A stretch of 59,496 bases of DNA, taken from NCBI GenBank assembly GCA_027487575.1, contig JAIYDJ010000016.1, forward strand, positions 107,868-167,363, given 5' to 3'. The position numbers and the translations under genes were made by a program. Positions 9,651 to 18,889 of the stretch are shown here, in pieces (the stretch's first letter is position 1; every line of letters begins with the position of its first letter). The notes beneath the pieces are model-generated. The model did not search any database and was not told the DNA's origin. It worked only from the letters and a program-made list of their open reading frames with translations. This stretch comes from Rhodobacter sp. Its GTDB lineage: Bacteria; Pseudomonadota; Alphaproteobacteria; Rhodobacterales; Rhodobacteraceae.

Positions 9651-10639
9651 TGCGCCTCGATCCGTTGCAGAAGAGCGGGGGTGGGCGCAGGCAGGCAGGC
9701 GCAAACCTCGGCCACCCCTTCCAGCCCCGGCTGGGCGAGGTTGCGCTGCAACTGGCCCCAGACGCGGGGGATCAGCGGCAGATAGCCGGGCTTGCCCCCC
9801 ACCAGACACAGGCGGGCGAACACACCCAGAATCCGCAAGGCCCGCTGCGCGCCCAGCACGGCATAGCTGCGGCGAAACGCGTCTGCCGGGCGGGCTGTGC
9901 TGATGGCAAAATGGTCGATCATGGCCTCTTCGGTTTGCGGCTGCACGTCGCGGCGCGCGTCCTGCAACAGCGATACCAGATCATAGCCCGGCTGCCCGGC
10001 CTGCGCGAGTTGGAAGTCGAGAAGCCCGACCCGCGCATGTCCGCTTCGTTGTGGCAACCACAACAGGTTTTCGGCGTGATAGTCGCGCAGGATCGTGACG
10101 CGGGGACCATCCGCGTGGTGTTGCAGGGCGTCGGTCAGGGCGGCACGGAACGGCGCGGGGTTGATCCTGTCGCCGGTCACCGAGAACCGGTACCAATCCA
10201 GCGCAAAGCCAGCAGCGGCAGCCCAATCCCCCGCCGAAAGGTCAGTCATCCCGGCAGGCAGGGGGTGCGATTGCAGGTGGATCAAGACATCCGTCGCCGC
10301 CTGATACAACTGGCCTTCGCGCGCCGGGTCCGCTGCCACCACCCGGGCAAACAGCGCATCGCCCAGATCTTCCAGCAGCAGAAACCCAGTCTGCAGGTCC
10401 TGCGCAATCACCTTCGGGGCGGACAGGCCAAGGCTGTTCAGAAACCCCGCAACCGTCACGAAAGTTGCCGGATCATCGCCTTTGCCGGGCGGCGCGTCCA
10501 TCAGCACGGACGTTTCGCCGGCGCGCGTCAGCCGGTCATAGCTGCGGTCCGACGCATCTCCCGCCAGAAACTGCCGCTGCGCCGAGCCCCAGCCCGCAGC
10601 TTGCAGAAACGCCTGTCGTTCCACGGCCCGGTCCGTCAT
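9632..10639 (-). CDS. amgK: Anomeric MurNAc/GlcNAc kinase (aminoglycoside phosphotransferase family)
   Basis: A 335-residue APH-fold kinase. It has SDRSYDRL and VLMDAPPGK in the N-lobe, the catalytic loop LRDYHAENLLWLP, and the metal-binding LLDFQ. Those motifs plus the neighbouring MurU match AmgK, which phosphorylates the anomeric hydroxyl of MurNAc during cell-wall recycling. It overlaps tsaE by 4 bases (ATGA type) and murU by 19 bases, so the three genes are probably one transcript. An assignment to a different sugar or lipid substrate cannot be excluded. Confidence 0.8.
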   Translation of the reverse strand: MTDRAVERQAFLQAAGWGSAQRQFLAGDASDRSYDRLTRAGETSVLMDAPPGKGDDPATFVTVAGFLNSLGLSAPKVIAQDLQTGFLLLEDLGDALFARVVAADPAREGQLYQAATDVLIHLQSHPLPAGMTDLSAGDWAAAAGFALDWYRFSVTGDRINPAPFRAALTDALQHHADGPRVTILRDYHAENLLWLPQRSGHARVGLLDFQLAQAGQPGYDLVSLLQDARRDVQPQTEEAMIDHFAISTARPADAFRRSYAVLGAQRALRILGVFARLCLVGGKPGYLPLIPRVWGQLQRNLAQPGLEGVAEVCACLPAPTPALLQRIEAQCGAFR

Positions 10640-11082
10640 TCCAGACCCTCAAGCACGCCCGGCCGCCCGCCGGAAAGCCGCGCCAGCCGGCCCTCCCCGT
10701 CCACCGACAGGACGATGTTCACCGCATCGGGCGGCACAAGGCTGCCCAGCCGGTCGGGCCATTCGACCAGACAGATGGCCGTCGCGAAGGCATCCGGAAG
10801 CCCAAGTTCCAGCACCTGATCGGGATGTGACAGCCGGTAGAGGTCGGCGTGCCAGATTTCGGTGCCGTCATCGTCATATATCTGAACCAGCGTAAAGCTG
10901 GGTGAGGGGACATCCTCCATCCGGCCCAGACGGGCCCGGATCAGGGATCGGGCAAAGCTGGTCTTTGCCGCGCCCACCGGGCCGTGCAGCAGGATGCAGT
11001 CGCCTGCACGCAGCCTTGGGGCCAGACGGGCTGCCAGACGGTCGGTCGCCGCCTCGTCCTGCAGGAAGATGGTTTTTTCCAT
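10636..11082 (-). CDS. tsaE: tRNA threonylcarbamoyladenosine biosynthesis ATPase TsaE
   Basis: TsaE is the small ATPase that supports TsaB-TsaD in forming t6A37 in ANN-decoding tRNAs. The 148-residue protein has SPSFTLVQIY, IWHADLYRLSHPDQ and CLVEWPDRLG, all TsaE hallmarks. The P-loop reads GPVGAAKTS: the Gly that normally precedes the Lys is Ala, which is unusual for a Walker A motif. tsaD lies about 30 kb away in this window. It is first in the tsaE-amgK-murU overlap chain. Confidence 0.9.
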   Translation of the reverse strand: MEKTIFLQDEAATDRLAARLAPRLRAGDCILLHGPVGAAKTSFARSLIRARLGRMEDVPSPSFTLVQIYDDDGTEIWHADLYRLSHPDQVLELGLPDAFATAICLVEWPDRLGSLVPPDAVNIVLSVDGEGRLARLSGGRPGVLEGLE

Positions 11083-11124
11083 GCCGCGAACTTACAGCGG
11101 ACGCTGCCCGCCGCAAGGGCCGCG

Positions 11125-12699
11125 TCAGGCCGTTTTCAGCGCCGCCGCCAGTCGGGGCGGAACCGCCTCGCCCGACCGCGCCGGCTTGAACGCCGCCAGC
11201 GTCGCTCCCCCGGCAAGCGGTGCCAGCCTGCAATCCAGCAGTCGGCCATCCAGCAGCCGAACCTCGGCGGACCATGCGCGCCGGTCGTCGAGATTGGACA
11301 CGAAATCCTCGATCTCGGTCCAAATGCCGCTTGGCGCGCATTGCGCCTTCCAGTGGTTGCACAGACTGCGCACCGTTCCCTCGACCAGCCCCGCCGCAGG
11401 GTCGTGGCCCCAGACGCAGGCATAGGCGCTGTTCGACATCACCAGCATTCCGCTTTCCGAAAACACGGCAATCGCTTCGTCCACCTGATCGATTACGGCC
11501 TGCCCAAGCTCCAGATCGGCGCGATAGCGGCGGGTCCGCAGCATTTCGGTCGAGATATCCTCGAACAGCAGGGCAATCGCGCCGTTCGGATGCGGGCGGC
11601 CAATCACGCGGTAGGTCTGCCCTCCGGGAAGGCTCCATGTTTCTTCGTAGACCCCGGAGGAGGCCGCCCGTTCCATGTCGACCATCTGCCGCCGCCAGCT
11701 GTGGTAATCCTTGGGTTCGGGGATCATCGCCCGGTCGCGCATGGCATCCAGCACCGATACCAGCGACGGACGCAGCGAAAGGAAGTCCACCGGCAGCCCC
11801 GTCAGGTCAAGCAGGGCAGGGTTGAAGAGCTGCAACTGCCGGTTCTGATCGAAGATGGCCAGACCGATGGGAAGATGTGCAAAGGTCTTGGTCAGGGTCT
11901 GCATGAAGTCGCGCAAGGCCGATTCGGCATTCACGGCGGCATCGCAGGGGACGGCAAACAGAAGGCGTCCGGTGCCTTCCACAAAGCTGACCATGTCGAA
12001 CCAGGCCGTTCCGCCTCCTGCCAGTTCCAGTTTCTGGCGCTGGCCCGAAGCCCCCTGCATGCTTGCGGTCCGGCCAAACAGCCGCGGCAGGGGCCATGTC
12101 AGGTCCTGCCCCGGCGGCAGTTCGCGCCCGGCCCGCAGCAGATAGGCCGCATTCGCCCAGATCACCTCGGAATCCTGACGTTCCCGCCAGACAAGGATCG
12201 GGGCCTTGGCCATGGTCTGGCGCAGCAGGTCAAGCTCTTCGTTTTGCGCACGCTGCGCGATCGGGTCGGGCCCTGGGACACGGTCATCATGTTCCAGATC
12301 GATCAGGACCAGTCGCACCAGGCCACCGCGCTGTTCCCCTTGCAACACAAGCGGCGGCCCCACATCCGGTGTCGAGGTCAGCGTGAACGAGCCATCGCGC
12401 GCCAGCCGTTTCACCCGGTCTTCCAGATCGGGAAAATGCGGTGTGAGATAGGCTTTCAATTTGATCCAGGGCCCGCCGCGAATATGGCTGCCCGCCAGAA
12501 GGGCCCGCGCCCCCGGGGTCGAGTCGACCAGAAACTCGCCATCGAAAAGAAACACCGCTCCATTGGCCATCTGGCCAAAGATACTGCCGGGCGGGCGCGC
12601 ACTTCGCGCGGGCAGGGCGGTGAGAACCAGAATTCCCCCCGCGGCTGCAAGGACAGAGGTGAACACGATTCCCGCGGCCAAAATCCAGTCGAACTGCAT
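11125..12699 (-). CDS. Membrane-anchored PAS-domain protein without a recognisable kinase domain
   Basis: A 524-residue protein with one N-terminal membrane segment (about residues 5-29), then at least two PAS-like modules. HLPIGLAIFDQNRQLQLFNP marks one near the middle, and VIDQVDEAIAVFSESGMLVM marks another towards the C-terminus. No HisKA H-box, N-box or G-box is visible, and the protein ends shortly after the last PAS. ATG 12699 was chosen; TTG at 12732 is in frame. It sits 42 bases upstream of tsaE. It could be a DivL-like or other signalling scaffold; that is a guess from architecture. Confidence 0.75.
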   Translation of the reverse strand: MQFDWILAAGIVFTSVLAAAGGILVLTALPARSARPPGSIFGQMANGAVFLFDGEFLVDSTPGARALLAGSHIRGGPWIKLKAYLTPHFPDLEDRVKRLARDGSFTLTSTPDVGPPLVLQGEQRGGLVRLVLIDLEHDDRVPGPDPIAQRAQNEELDLLRQTMAKAPILVWRERQDSEVIWANAAYLLRAGRELPPGQDLTWPLPRLFGRTASMQGASGQRQKLELAGGGTAWFDMVSFVEGTGRLLFAVPCDAAVNAESALRDFMQTLTKTFAHLPIGLAIFDQNRQLQLFNPALLDLTGLPVDFLSLRPSLVSVLDAMRDRAMIPEPKDYHSWRRQMVDMERAASSGVYEETWSLPGGQTYRVIGRPHPNGAIALLFEDISTEMLRTRRYRADLELGQAVIDQVDEAIAVFSESGMLVMSNSAYACVWGHDPAAGLVEGTVRSLCNHWKAQCAPSGIWTEIEDFVSNLDDRRAWSAEVRLLDGRLLDCRLAPLAGGATLAAFKPARSGEAVPPRLAAALKTA

Positions 12700-12822
12700 T
12701 CCCGATCCGTCCAGTCCCGTGAAACCTTCCAATCAACCTAAAGACGATATCGTTAACGATACGTTAATCCTGCGCGGGATGCACGGAAAACTATTGCAAG
12801 CCCGGCACATGCAGGTATGCGC

Positions 12823-14208
12823 CTAGCCGATGATGGGGGAATTGGCTCCGATGCCGATATCCGGATCGGCGAGGATCGCCGATTGGGGCCAGGAAACCTC
12901 GACCACCGCACCGCACCGCTCTGGCCGTTCATCCGAAGACAGAAACGGATCGGCGGCATTGGCAAAGGTCAATTCGGCCCCGGTCCTTTCAAGCAATGTC
13001 TTGGCAATGAACAGCCCCAACCCCATTCCTTCGTAGGCAGGACGGCTTTGCACGTCCTGTACCGATTTTCTCGATTTCAGGAAGGGGTCGCCGATCCGCC
13101 CGATCATCTGGGGTGGAAAGCCATCACCGTCATCGACGATCCTGACGGTCACCTTGGACCCGGACACTTCTCCGTCGATCCAGACCGTACTGCGGGAAAA
13201 GTCCACGGCGTTCTGGATCAGGTTGCGCAGGCCATGGATCAGCTCCGGCCGCCGCAGGATCTCGGGCGCGCGCGACGGTCCGGTGGGCAACAGGATATTG
13301 CCGAATTTCAACGTCTTGCCCCGGCTGCGGTGCGGCTCGGCCGCTTCGGCCAGGACCGCCGACAAAGGAGCCTTGCGCAAATGCAGGTCATCCTTGCCCG
13401 ATCGCCCCATGGACCGCAGGATGTCGCGACAGCGGTCCGCCTGATCGCGGATCAGCCGCGCATCGTCCTGCAGGTCGGGCTGGTCGGCGAGTTCGTCGAT
13501 CAGTTCCGCGCTGACCAGCTTGATCGTGGCCAGAGGCGTTCCAAGCTCGTGCGCCGCCGCTGCGACCACACCGCCCAGATCGGTCAGCTTCTGTTCGCGT
13601 GCCAGGGCCATCTGCGTGGCCAGCAGCGCATCCGACATCGTCCGGATTTCGGTCGCAACCCGGCGGGAATAAACGCCGAGGAAGACCAGTCCGATCACGA
13701 TTGACAGCCAGAACCCGAATTCGAACAGCGGCGGCACCGAAAGCACGGTTCCGTCCTCCATCCGCAACGGCACCTTCGCCAGTGCGGCCACGGTCACCAG
13801 CGCCACAGCCACGACACCGAGCATCACCGTCGTGCGCAAGTGCAGCGCCGAAGCTGAAATCGTGACCGGCGCGAGGATCAGCAAGGCAAAGGGATTGGTC
13901 AGGCCCCCCGTCAGGTACAGGAGGAACGAAAGCTGCGACAGATCGAACAGAAGCGTCAGCATCGCCTCACGCTCTGAAAGCCGCTTGTTTTCAGGAAAGA
14001 TGAAGGTCGCCACCAGATTGGCGATGACCGATGCACCCACCGCCAGATAGCACAGGCCCAGCGGCAACTGCAGCCCGACAAGGCGGTCCGCCACGACAAT
14101 GGCAAGAAGCTGGCCCGCAATCGCCATCCAGCGCAGGACGATCAGCGTGCGCAGACGCACCCAGTCTGTTCGCTGAAATCCGAGGTGCGGGGCGGGATCG
14201 AAGGTCAT
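12823..14208 (-). CDS. regB: Redox-sensing histidine kinase RegB (PrrB)
   Basis: RegB autophosphorylates when the respiratory chain is reduced and passes phosphate to RegA. The 461-residue protein has about six N-terminal membrane segments, the quinone-associated heptapeptide GGLTNPF (residues 101-107), the H-box AAAAHELGTPLATIK with His220, and the redox-active cysteine in DQADRCRDIL at Cys260. These correspond to His225 and Cys265 of the Rhodobacter capsulatus protein with a constant offset. N and G boxes (NLIQNAVDFS, DDGDGFPP, GLGLFIAKTLL) follow. It diverges from senC, the classical reg locus layout. Confidence 0.95.
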   Translation of the reverse strand: MTFDPAPHLGFQRTDWVRLRTLIVLRWMAIAGQLLAIVVADRLVGLQLPLGLCYLAVGASVIANLVATFIFPENKRLSEREAMLTLLFDLSQLSFLLYLTGGLTNPFALLILAPVTISASALHLRTTVMLGVVAVALVTVAALAKVPLRMEDGTVLSVPPLFEFGFWLSIVIGLVFLGVYSRRVATEIRTMSDALLATQMALAREQKLTDLGGVVAAAAHELGTPLATIKLVSAELIDELADQPDLQDDARLIRDQADRCRDILRSMGRSGKDDLHLRKAPLSAVLAEAAEPHRSRGKTLKFGNILLPTGPSRAPEILRRPELIHGLRNLIQNAVDFSRSTVWIDGEVSGSKVTVRIVDDGDGFPPQMIGRIGDPFLKSRKSVQDVQSRPAYEGMGLGLFIAKTLLERTGAELTFANAADPFLSSDERPERCGAVVEVSWPQSAILADPDIGIGANSPIIG

Positions 14209-14229
14209 GCAAGCCCTTGTGATTACCTT

Positions 14230-14241
14230 GCGGCAAGTCGC
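14230..14241. promoter_or_regulatory. Possible RegA half-site pair in the regB-senC divergent promoter
   Basis: GCGGC and GTCGC face each other with a two-base spacer between the regB and senC starts. As I recall, RegA/PrrA sites consist of such half-sites with variable spacing. The position fits autoregulation of the reg locus, but the motif is short. Confidence 0.35.
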
Positions 14242-14282
14242 GCATTGTTAGTTGCGCCGTTCTGGTTGATCAATGTGCCACA

Positions 14283-14915
14283 ATGAACCAGAGGGTCACG
14301 ATGGCGAAACTGTATGCGGGGTTGGCGGTGGCGGCAGTTGCGGCCTTGATCGGATGGACCGGGTATACAATTTACGCGGGCAGGCCGACAGATGCCTTTG
14401 CCCAGTGTCGGGGTGGTACCGTGGGCGGGGGTGACATCGGCGGGCCGTTCACTCTGGTTGACACGACCGGCGCGACCGTGACGGACAAGGACGTGATCAC
14501 CAAACCATCGCTGGTCTATTTCGGCTATACGTTCTGCCCGGATGTCTGTCCGCTGGACAATGCGCGCAACGCCGAAGCGGTGGATCTGCTTGCGGACCGG
14601 GGGCTGGAGACCATTCCGGTGTTCATCTCGATCGACCCGGAGCGTGACACGCCGCAAGTGATGCGGGACTTCGCCGAAAACATGCATCCGGCCATGATTG
14701 CTCTGACAGGCAGTGCGGATCAGGTCAGGGCGGCTTCGGCCGCCTATCGCACCTACTACAAGAAACAGGAATCCGGCGACGAGTATTACCTGATGGACCA
14801 TTCCACCTTCACCTATCTGGTTTTGCCCGAGGTCGGTTTCGTGGATTTCTTCCGCCGCGAGACGACCCCGGCCGAAATAGCCGATCGCGTTGCCTGTTTC
14901 GCGGCCGCCAAATAG
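14283..14915 (+). CDS. senC: SCO1/SenC family copper chaperone (PrrC)
   Basis: A 210-residue membrane-anchored periplasmic protein of the Sco family, needed for copper delivery to cytochrome c oxidase and linked to redox signalling in Rhodobacter. A single N-terminal membrane helix (about residues 9-28) precedes a thioredoxin-like domain with the copper ligands FGYTFCPDVCPLD and the histidine in YYLMDHSTFTYLVLP. It is followed after 70 bases by regA on the same strand and diverges from regB. Confidence 0.95.
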   Translation: MNQRVTMAKLYAGLAVAAVAALIGWTGYTIYAGRPTDAFAQCRGGTVGGGDIGGPFTLVDTTGATVTDKDVITKPSLVYFGYTFCPDVCPLDNARNAEAVDLLADRGLETIPVFISIDPERDTPQVMRDFAENMHPAMIALTGSADQVRAASAAYRTYYKKQESGDEYYLMDHSTFTYLVLPEVGFVDFFRRETTPAEIADRVACFAAAK

Positions 14916-14985
14916 GGGCGCGTGTTTGACCTGCACCCGTCAGCGGCCTAGGTTGCTGTGCAGAGAAAAAGAAAAGGAATGACCG

Positions 14986-15540
14986 ATGAGCGACGAGCTG
15001 AGCGCCGAAATTGGTCCGGATCGCACCCTGCTGCTGGTCGATGATGACGAGCCGTTTGTAAAGCGGCTGGCCAAGGCGATGGAAAAGCGTGGTTTCTTGC
15101 CTGAAACGGCCGAAAGTGTTGCGGCCGGACGGTTGATCGCAACGACACGCCCCCCGGCCTATGCGGTGGTCGATCTGCGGCTTGAGGATGGCAACGGTCT
15201 GGATGTGGTGGAGGCTTTGCGGGACCACCGCCCGGATTGCCGCATTGTCGTTCTGACCGGATACGGGGCGATAGCCACAGCAGTGGCGGCGGTCAAGATT
15301 GGCGCAACCGATTATCTTTCGAAACCCGCAGACGCAAACGATGTGACGAAAGCCTTGTTGCAGCGGGGCGAAAACCTGCCCCTTCCCCCGGAAAATCCGA
15401 TGTCCGCAGATCGGGTGCGATGGGAGCATATCCAGCGGGTTTATGAAATGTGCGACCGGAACGTATCGGAAACGGCACGTCGCCTTTCCATGCACCGCCG
15501 CACTCTTCAGCGGATTCTGGCCAAGCGCAGTCCAAAATAA
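14986..15540 (+). CDS. regA: Global redox response regulator RegA (PrrA/ActR)
   Basis: A 184-residue two-domain regulator. The receiver has the acidic pocket LLLVDDDEPF, phosphoacceptor Asp63 in VVDLRLEDG, the conserved VVLTGYG and the lysine in LSKPAD. A proline-rich linker (LPLPPENP) joins a Fis-type helix-turn-helix NVSETARRLSMHRRTLQRIL, which is almost invariant among RegA homologs. It controls respiration, carbon and nitrogen fixation and, where present, photosynthesis genes. GGAAT sits a few bases before the start. Confidence 0.97.
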   Translation: MSDELSAEIGPDRTLLLVDDDEPFVKRLAKAMEKRGFLPETAESVAAGRLIATTRPPAYAVVDLRLEDGNGLDVVEALRDHRPDCRIVVLTGYGAIATAVAAVKIGATDYLSKPADANDVTKALLQRGENLPLPPENPMSADRVRWEHIQRVYEMCDRNVSETARRLSMHRRTLQRILAKRSPK

Positions 15541-15608
15541 CGCTGGACTTGAATGCGGTTCGTCTTTGGATTATCCCACACGGTTATAACAATAACAAGG
15601 ATACAGCC

Positions 15609-15932
15609 GTGGACGTGAATCTAAACAGCCTGTCGCTTAAAGAGTTGCGGGATCTTCAATCCCAGGTGGCAAAGGCCATTGCGTCATTCGAAGACCGACG
15701 CAAGAAAGAGGCATTGGCCGAACTTGAAGAGAAGGCCCGTTCACTTGGATTTTCGCTTTCAGAACTGACCAGCACAATGGCGATCGCAACCCGCAAGCGG
15801 ACTCCGGCATCGCCGAAATATGCCAATCCGGCAGATGCATCGGATACATGGTCGGGACGCGGGCGCAAGCCGCGCTGGTTCGAAGCCGCCTTGAAGTCTG
15901 GAAGCAGCCCTGAAGATCTTGCGATCAACTGA
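15609..15932 (+). CDS. hvrA: H-NS-family trans-acting regulator HvrA (Spb)
   Basis: A 107-residue nucleoid-type regulator. An N-terminal coiled coil (LSLKELRDLQSQVAKAIA and onward, about residues 7-45) precedes the H-NS DNA-binding core KYANPADASDTWSGRGRKPR. In R. capsulatus HvrA tunes light-harvesting and reaction-centre genes at low light. The start is GTG at 15609, supported by AAGGA seven bases upstream; the frame is open further upstream, which is why a longer reading is possible but less likely. It follows regA by 68 bases. Confidence 0.9.
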   Translation: MDVNLNSLSLKELRDLQSQVAKAIASFEDRRKKEALAELEEKARSLGFSLSELTSTMAIATRKRTPASPKYANPADASDTWSGRGRKPRWFEAALKSGSSPEDLAIN

Positions 15933-16047
15933 GATTGCTTGGTTGATCGCCACATAAGACCGGACCGCAGATCCTGCGGTCCGAAACTCTTGTCCGTATT
16001 TCGGCGACCCTTTCGTCATGCCGCAAATCACCCTTGGCATGATCGTG

Positions 16048-16647
16048 CTAAGTTGCGCAGGCGGCCAGAAGGATTTCATGGCGTGACACGTAATCCGTCC
16101 TGACAACGGCAGGCGGCCGCAGACGAATGGCCAGCCCGGACAAAAGCGGTTCCGCCGGTCTTCCGAACAGACGATCCGCCTCGCTCTGGGAAAAGCCCGC
16201 GATCTGCACCGCCTCCAGCCAGGCAGAAACCTTGTCTGCGGCCTTGATCATCTTCTTGACCCGGTCGGGCAGGACGGCGGGCAAGCCAAATCGCAGGTGG
16301 ACCGCCGCCGACAGACGCGCGTCCATTTCGCTGTACGCCAGGCCGACGGCGGATTTCACCGGGCTGATCATGTCGCCGATGACATACTCTGGCGCGTCAT
16401 GCAGCAGGGCGGCCAGATGCCAGCGTGCCGGTTCGCCGGGCGCGATTCGGGCGAACAGGTCTGTCACCAGCAGCGAATGTTCGGCCACCGAATAGGGCCA
16501 GTCGCCTTTTGTCTGCCCGTTCCACCGCGCCACGAAGGCAAGCCCGTGCGCGATGTCCTCGATCTCGATGTCGACCGGTGTCGGGTCCAGAAGGTCCAGC
16601 CTTCGTCCCGACAGCATCCTTTGCCATGCGCGTGCCGGCTTCGCCAT
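16048..16647 (-). CDS. HD-domain phosphohydrolase (YfbR-like)
   Basis: A 199-residue HD protein. The metal ligands are visible in YSVAEHSLLV, ALLHDAPEYVIGD and the later KAADKVSAWLEAVQ. Relatives such as YfbR are 5'-deoxynucleotidases, so nucleotide monophosphate hydrolysis is likely, but the exact substrate is not determined. ATG 16647 (MAKPARAWQRM) is preferred to the in-frame upstream ATG at 16686, which would lie close to the alcohol dehydrogenase stop at 16703. Confidence 0.8.
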   Translation of the reverse strand: MAKPARAWQRMLSGRRLDLLDPTPVDIEIEDIAHGLAFVARWNGQTKGDWPYSVAEHSLLVTDLFARIAPGEPARWHLAALLHDAPEYVIGDMISPVKSAVGLAYSEMDARLSAAVHLRFGLPAVLPDRVKKMIKAADKVSAWLEAVQIAGFSQSEADRLFGRPAEPLLSGLAIRLRPPAVVRTDYVSRHEILLAACAT

Positions 16648-16702
16648 GTTTGCTCCGGGCCTCTTTCGCGCAAGATGGACCGGCACCGCGCAGGGCTCAA
16701 GC

Positions 16703-17731
16703 CTAGATGTTCAGCACGACGCGCCCTTCGATCTGGCCGGCCTTCATCCGATCGAAGATGGCGTTGATGTTGTCCAGACTGTCCCAACTGAAATGCGACG
16801 CGACTCGGCCTTCGCCGGCAAACGCCAGCGCCTCGCGCAGATCGTTGCGCGTCCCCACGATCGACCCGCGCACGGTGATCCGTTTCAACACCACCTCGAA
16901 GATCGGCAGAGGGAAATCGCCCGGTGGCAATCCGACCAGCGACAGGAAGCCACCGCGCCGCAACATGCCGACGCCTTGCGCGAAAGCGGCATTCGAAACC
17001 GCCGTGACAAGACAGCCATGAACGCCGCCCAGCAGTTTCTGCACTTCGGTCACCACATCGACATCGACGGCATTCAAGGTGATGTCGGCACCCAGGGTGC
17101 GGGCAAGGGCCAGCTTGTCGTCGGCAATGTCGATGGCCACGACATGCAGCCCCATCGCCTTGGCATACTGGACGGCCATATGCCCCAGCCCGCCGATCCC
17201 GGAAATCGCCACCCATTGGCCGGGCCGCGCCTCGGTTTCTTTCAGGCCCTTGTAGACCGTGACCCCGGCGCACAAAACGGGCGCCGCCGCCCCGAAGTCC
17301 AGACCGTCGGGCAGTTGACCCACGTAGTTGGCATCGGCCCGCACGAATTCGGCATAGCCGCCGTCGACGGTGTAGCCGGTCATCTGCTGACTTTCGCACA
17401 GCGTTTCCCAGCCGCCCACGCAATGCGGGCAGCGTCCGCAGGCGGTATGCAGCCATGGCGCGCCGACACGGTCGCCTTCCTTCAGATGGGTAACGCCCGC
17501 GCCCACAGCCGCCACTTCCCCCACACCTTCATGACCCGGGATGAAGGGCGGTTGCGGTTTGACTGGCCAGTCGCCGGACACCGCGTGCAGGTCGGTGTGG
17601 CAGACCCCGGACGCACGGATGCGGATCAGGATTTGACCGGGCCCGATCTGCGGCACGGGGACTTCGCGGATATCAAGGGGCGCACCCAGCTGTGTGCAGA
17701 CGGCGGCCTTCATCGTTTTCGGCAAGGTCAT
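16703..17731 (-). CDS. adhP: Zinc-dependent alcohol dehydrogenase (AdhP type)
   Basis: A 342-residue medium-chain dehydrogenase. Catalytic zinc ligands are in GVCHTDLHA and GHEGVGEV, the structural zinc site is the four-Cys segment [20 protein letters not shown], and NAD(P) binding is at [20 protein letters not shown]. The preference for propanol/ethanol is assumed from overall similarity to AdhP. The start at 17731 ([12 protein letters not shown]) gives the family-typical N-terminus. It lies between the HD gene and the GT8 gene, all on the minus strand. Confidence 0.88.
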   Translation of the reverse strand: MTLPKTMKAAVCTQLGAPLDIREVPVPQIGPGQILIRIRASGVCHTDLHAVSGDWPVKPQPPFIPGHEGVGEVAAVGAGVTHLKEGDRVGAPWLHTACGRCPHCVGGWETLCESQQMTGYTVDGGYAEFVRADANYVGQLPDGLDFGAAAPVLCAGVTVYKGLKETEARPGQWVAISGIGGLGHMAVQYAKAMGLHVVAIDIADDKLALARTLGADITLNAVDVDVVTEVQKLLGGVHGCLVTAVSNAAFAQGVGMLRRGGFLSLVGLPPGDFPLPIFEVVLKRITVRGSIVGTRNDLREALAFAGEGRVASHFSWDSLDNINAIFDRMKAGQIEGRVVLNI

Positions 17732-17824
17732 GGACGGTTTCCTTTGCGGCGGATCAAGCTGCATCAAAGGACCACATTCCGCCGCCCTGCACCTTGATTT
17801 GCCTCAACACCCGTTGGACAATCG

Positions 17825-18772
17825 TCAGATCTTGACGTCCCATTCGTTCGAAAAGCGGCCCACCACCGCCGACATCCGCTTTTGCCGACGGGCCTGCGCG
17901 ATGACCAGCCGCACAGCGTCTTCAAGGCTGTTCAGGCGCGGGTCAGGACGGGGCGTCAGGTTGCCCATCGCCTCGGGCAACAAGGCGCGGAAGAAATCCG
18001 CGTAACTGTCATGATATCGCAGGTCGTGGCGGCCATGCGGGTCATGCCAGGGTTTGTGCTGGCCGACGAAATGCCGGAACCGGATCGGCAAGTTCAATGT
18101 CGCGAAGGGCATGCCAATATTGTTCATCCAGTTCCAGACGGGGGACAGTTCCGCAAACCGCCCCGCCACGACCGCGTTCAGCAAGGATTGATCCTGAACC
18201 CGCATGATCGCAGGATTGCCGAGCGCGAGCCTGCACCCGCGCGCCAGAAGGTCATCCCGCACAAAGGCCGCCGTGTCGATGACAAGCATTCCGGCGTTGA
18301 AATAGGGCAGCGCGCCAAGGCCCTGCGCCAGAAACTCCTGCGCATGATAGGCCGGGTCGACGATCCAGTTGATGTCACGCACGGCTGCAATCGCATGGGG
18401 CCCCATCGGAATGCGCATCAGTCGGTCGAGATCGCCACTTTCAAGGTAAATGTCCGAATCGAGATAAAGCAACCGCCTGTAAATCCCTGCAAGCCGCCCC
18501 GGCACTTCCAGCCGAAGGTAAGAGGCCCGTCCAAGACGCTGCATCGGCATATCGTCGATCCAGGCGGGATGCCCAAGTGCCAGATTGCCGATACGCAGTG
18601 CGATCGCCCAGTCCGGCAGGTGCAGCGGCCGTTCGGACGCGATCAGGATGTCGAACTGGCGGGTCGGACAGCGGCAGGCCACCTGCCAGGCCAAGTGCAG
18701 CGTGAAGGGAAGATAGCTTTCGTCACAGGCAAGGATCAACGCGGCATCGTTGAACGTCTGCAGGTCCGTCAT
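17825..18772 (-). CDS. Glycosyltransferase family 8-like protein
   Basis: A 315-residue protein of the lipopolysaccharide glycosyltransferase (GT8) type. [19 protein letters not shown] contains the DxD metal/UDP-sugar motif, and [25 protein letters not shown] and [10 protein letters not shown] follow in the order expected of GT8 retaining galactosyl/glucosyl transferases. No membrane segment is evident. It diverges from ahcY with 117 bases between them. ATG 18772 ([14 protein letters not shown]) was chosen over an in-frame start at 18847. The acceptor glycan is unknown. Confidence 0.82.
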   Translation of the reverse strand: MTDLQTFNDAALILACDESYLPFTLHLAWQVACRCPTRQFDILIASERPLHLPDWAIALRIGNLALGHPAWIDDMPMQRLGRASYLRLEVPGRLAGIYRRLLYLDSDIYLESGDLDRLMRIPMGPHAIAAVRDINWIVDPAYHAQEFLAQGLGALPYFNAGMLVIDTAAFVRDDLLARGCRLALGNPAIMRVQDQSLLNAVVAGRFAELSPVWNWMNNIGMPFATLNLPIRFRHFVGQHKPWHDPHGRHDLRYHDSYADFFRALLPEAMGNLTPRPDPRLNSLEDAVRLVIAQARRQKRMSAVVGRFSNEWDVKI

Positions 18773-18889
18773 GAAAACCCCGATCAGATCACAATGTGGC
18801 GCAGAACCGACACCGCCACGCATCGCAATTGTCGCCAGGGGAATCAAATGCTATCTGCCGGGCCAATACTGGATCAAGGAGTGGCGCGG

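Noticed and set aside
17882-18889. Long open frame upstream of ahcY that would make an 802-residue protein
   Set aside because: The upstream part is the antisense of the GT8 gene; the AhcY family N-terminus and ribosome site are at 18890.
18773-18889. SAH riboswitch in front of ahcY
   Set aside because: I looked for the conserved SAH riboswitch pattern in the 117-base leader and did not see it.
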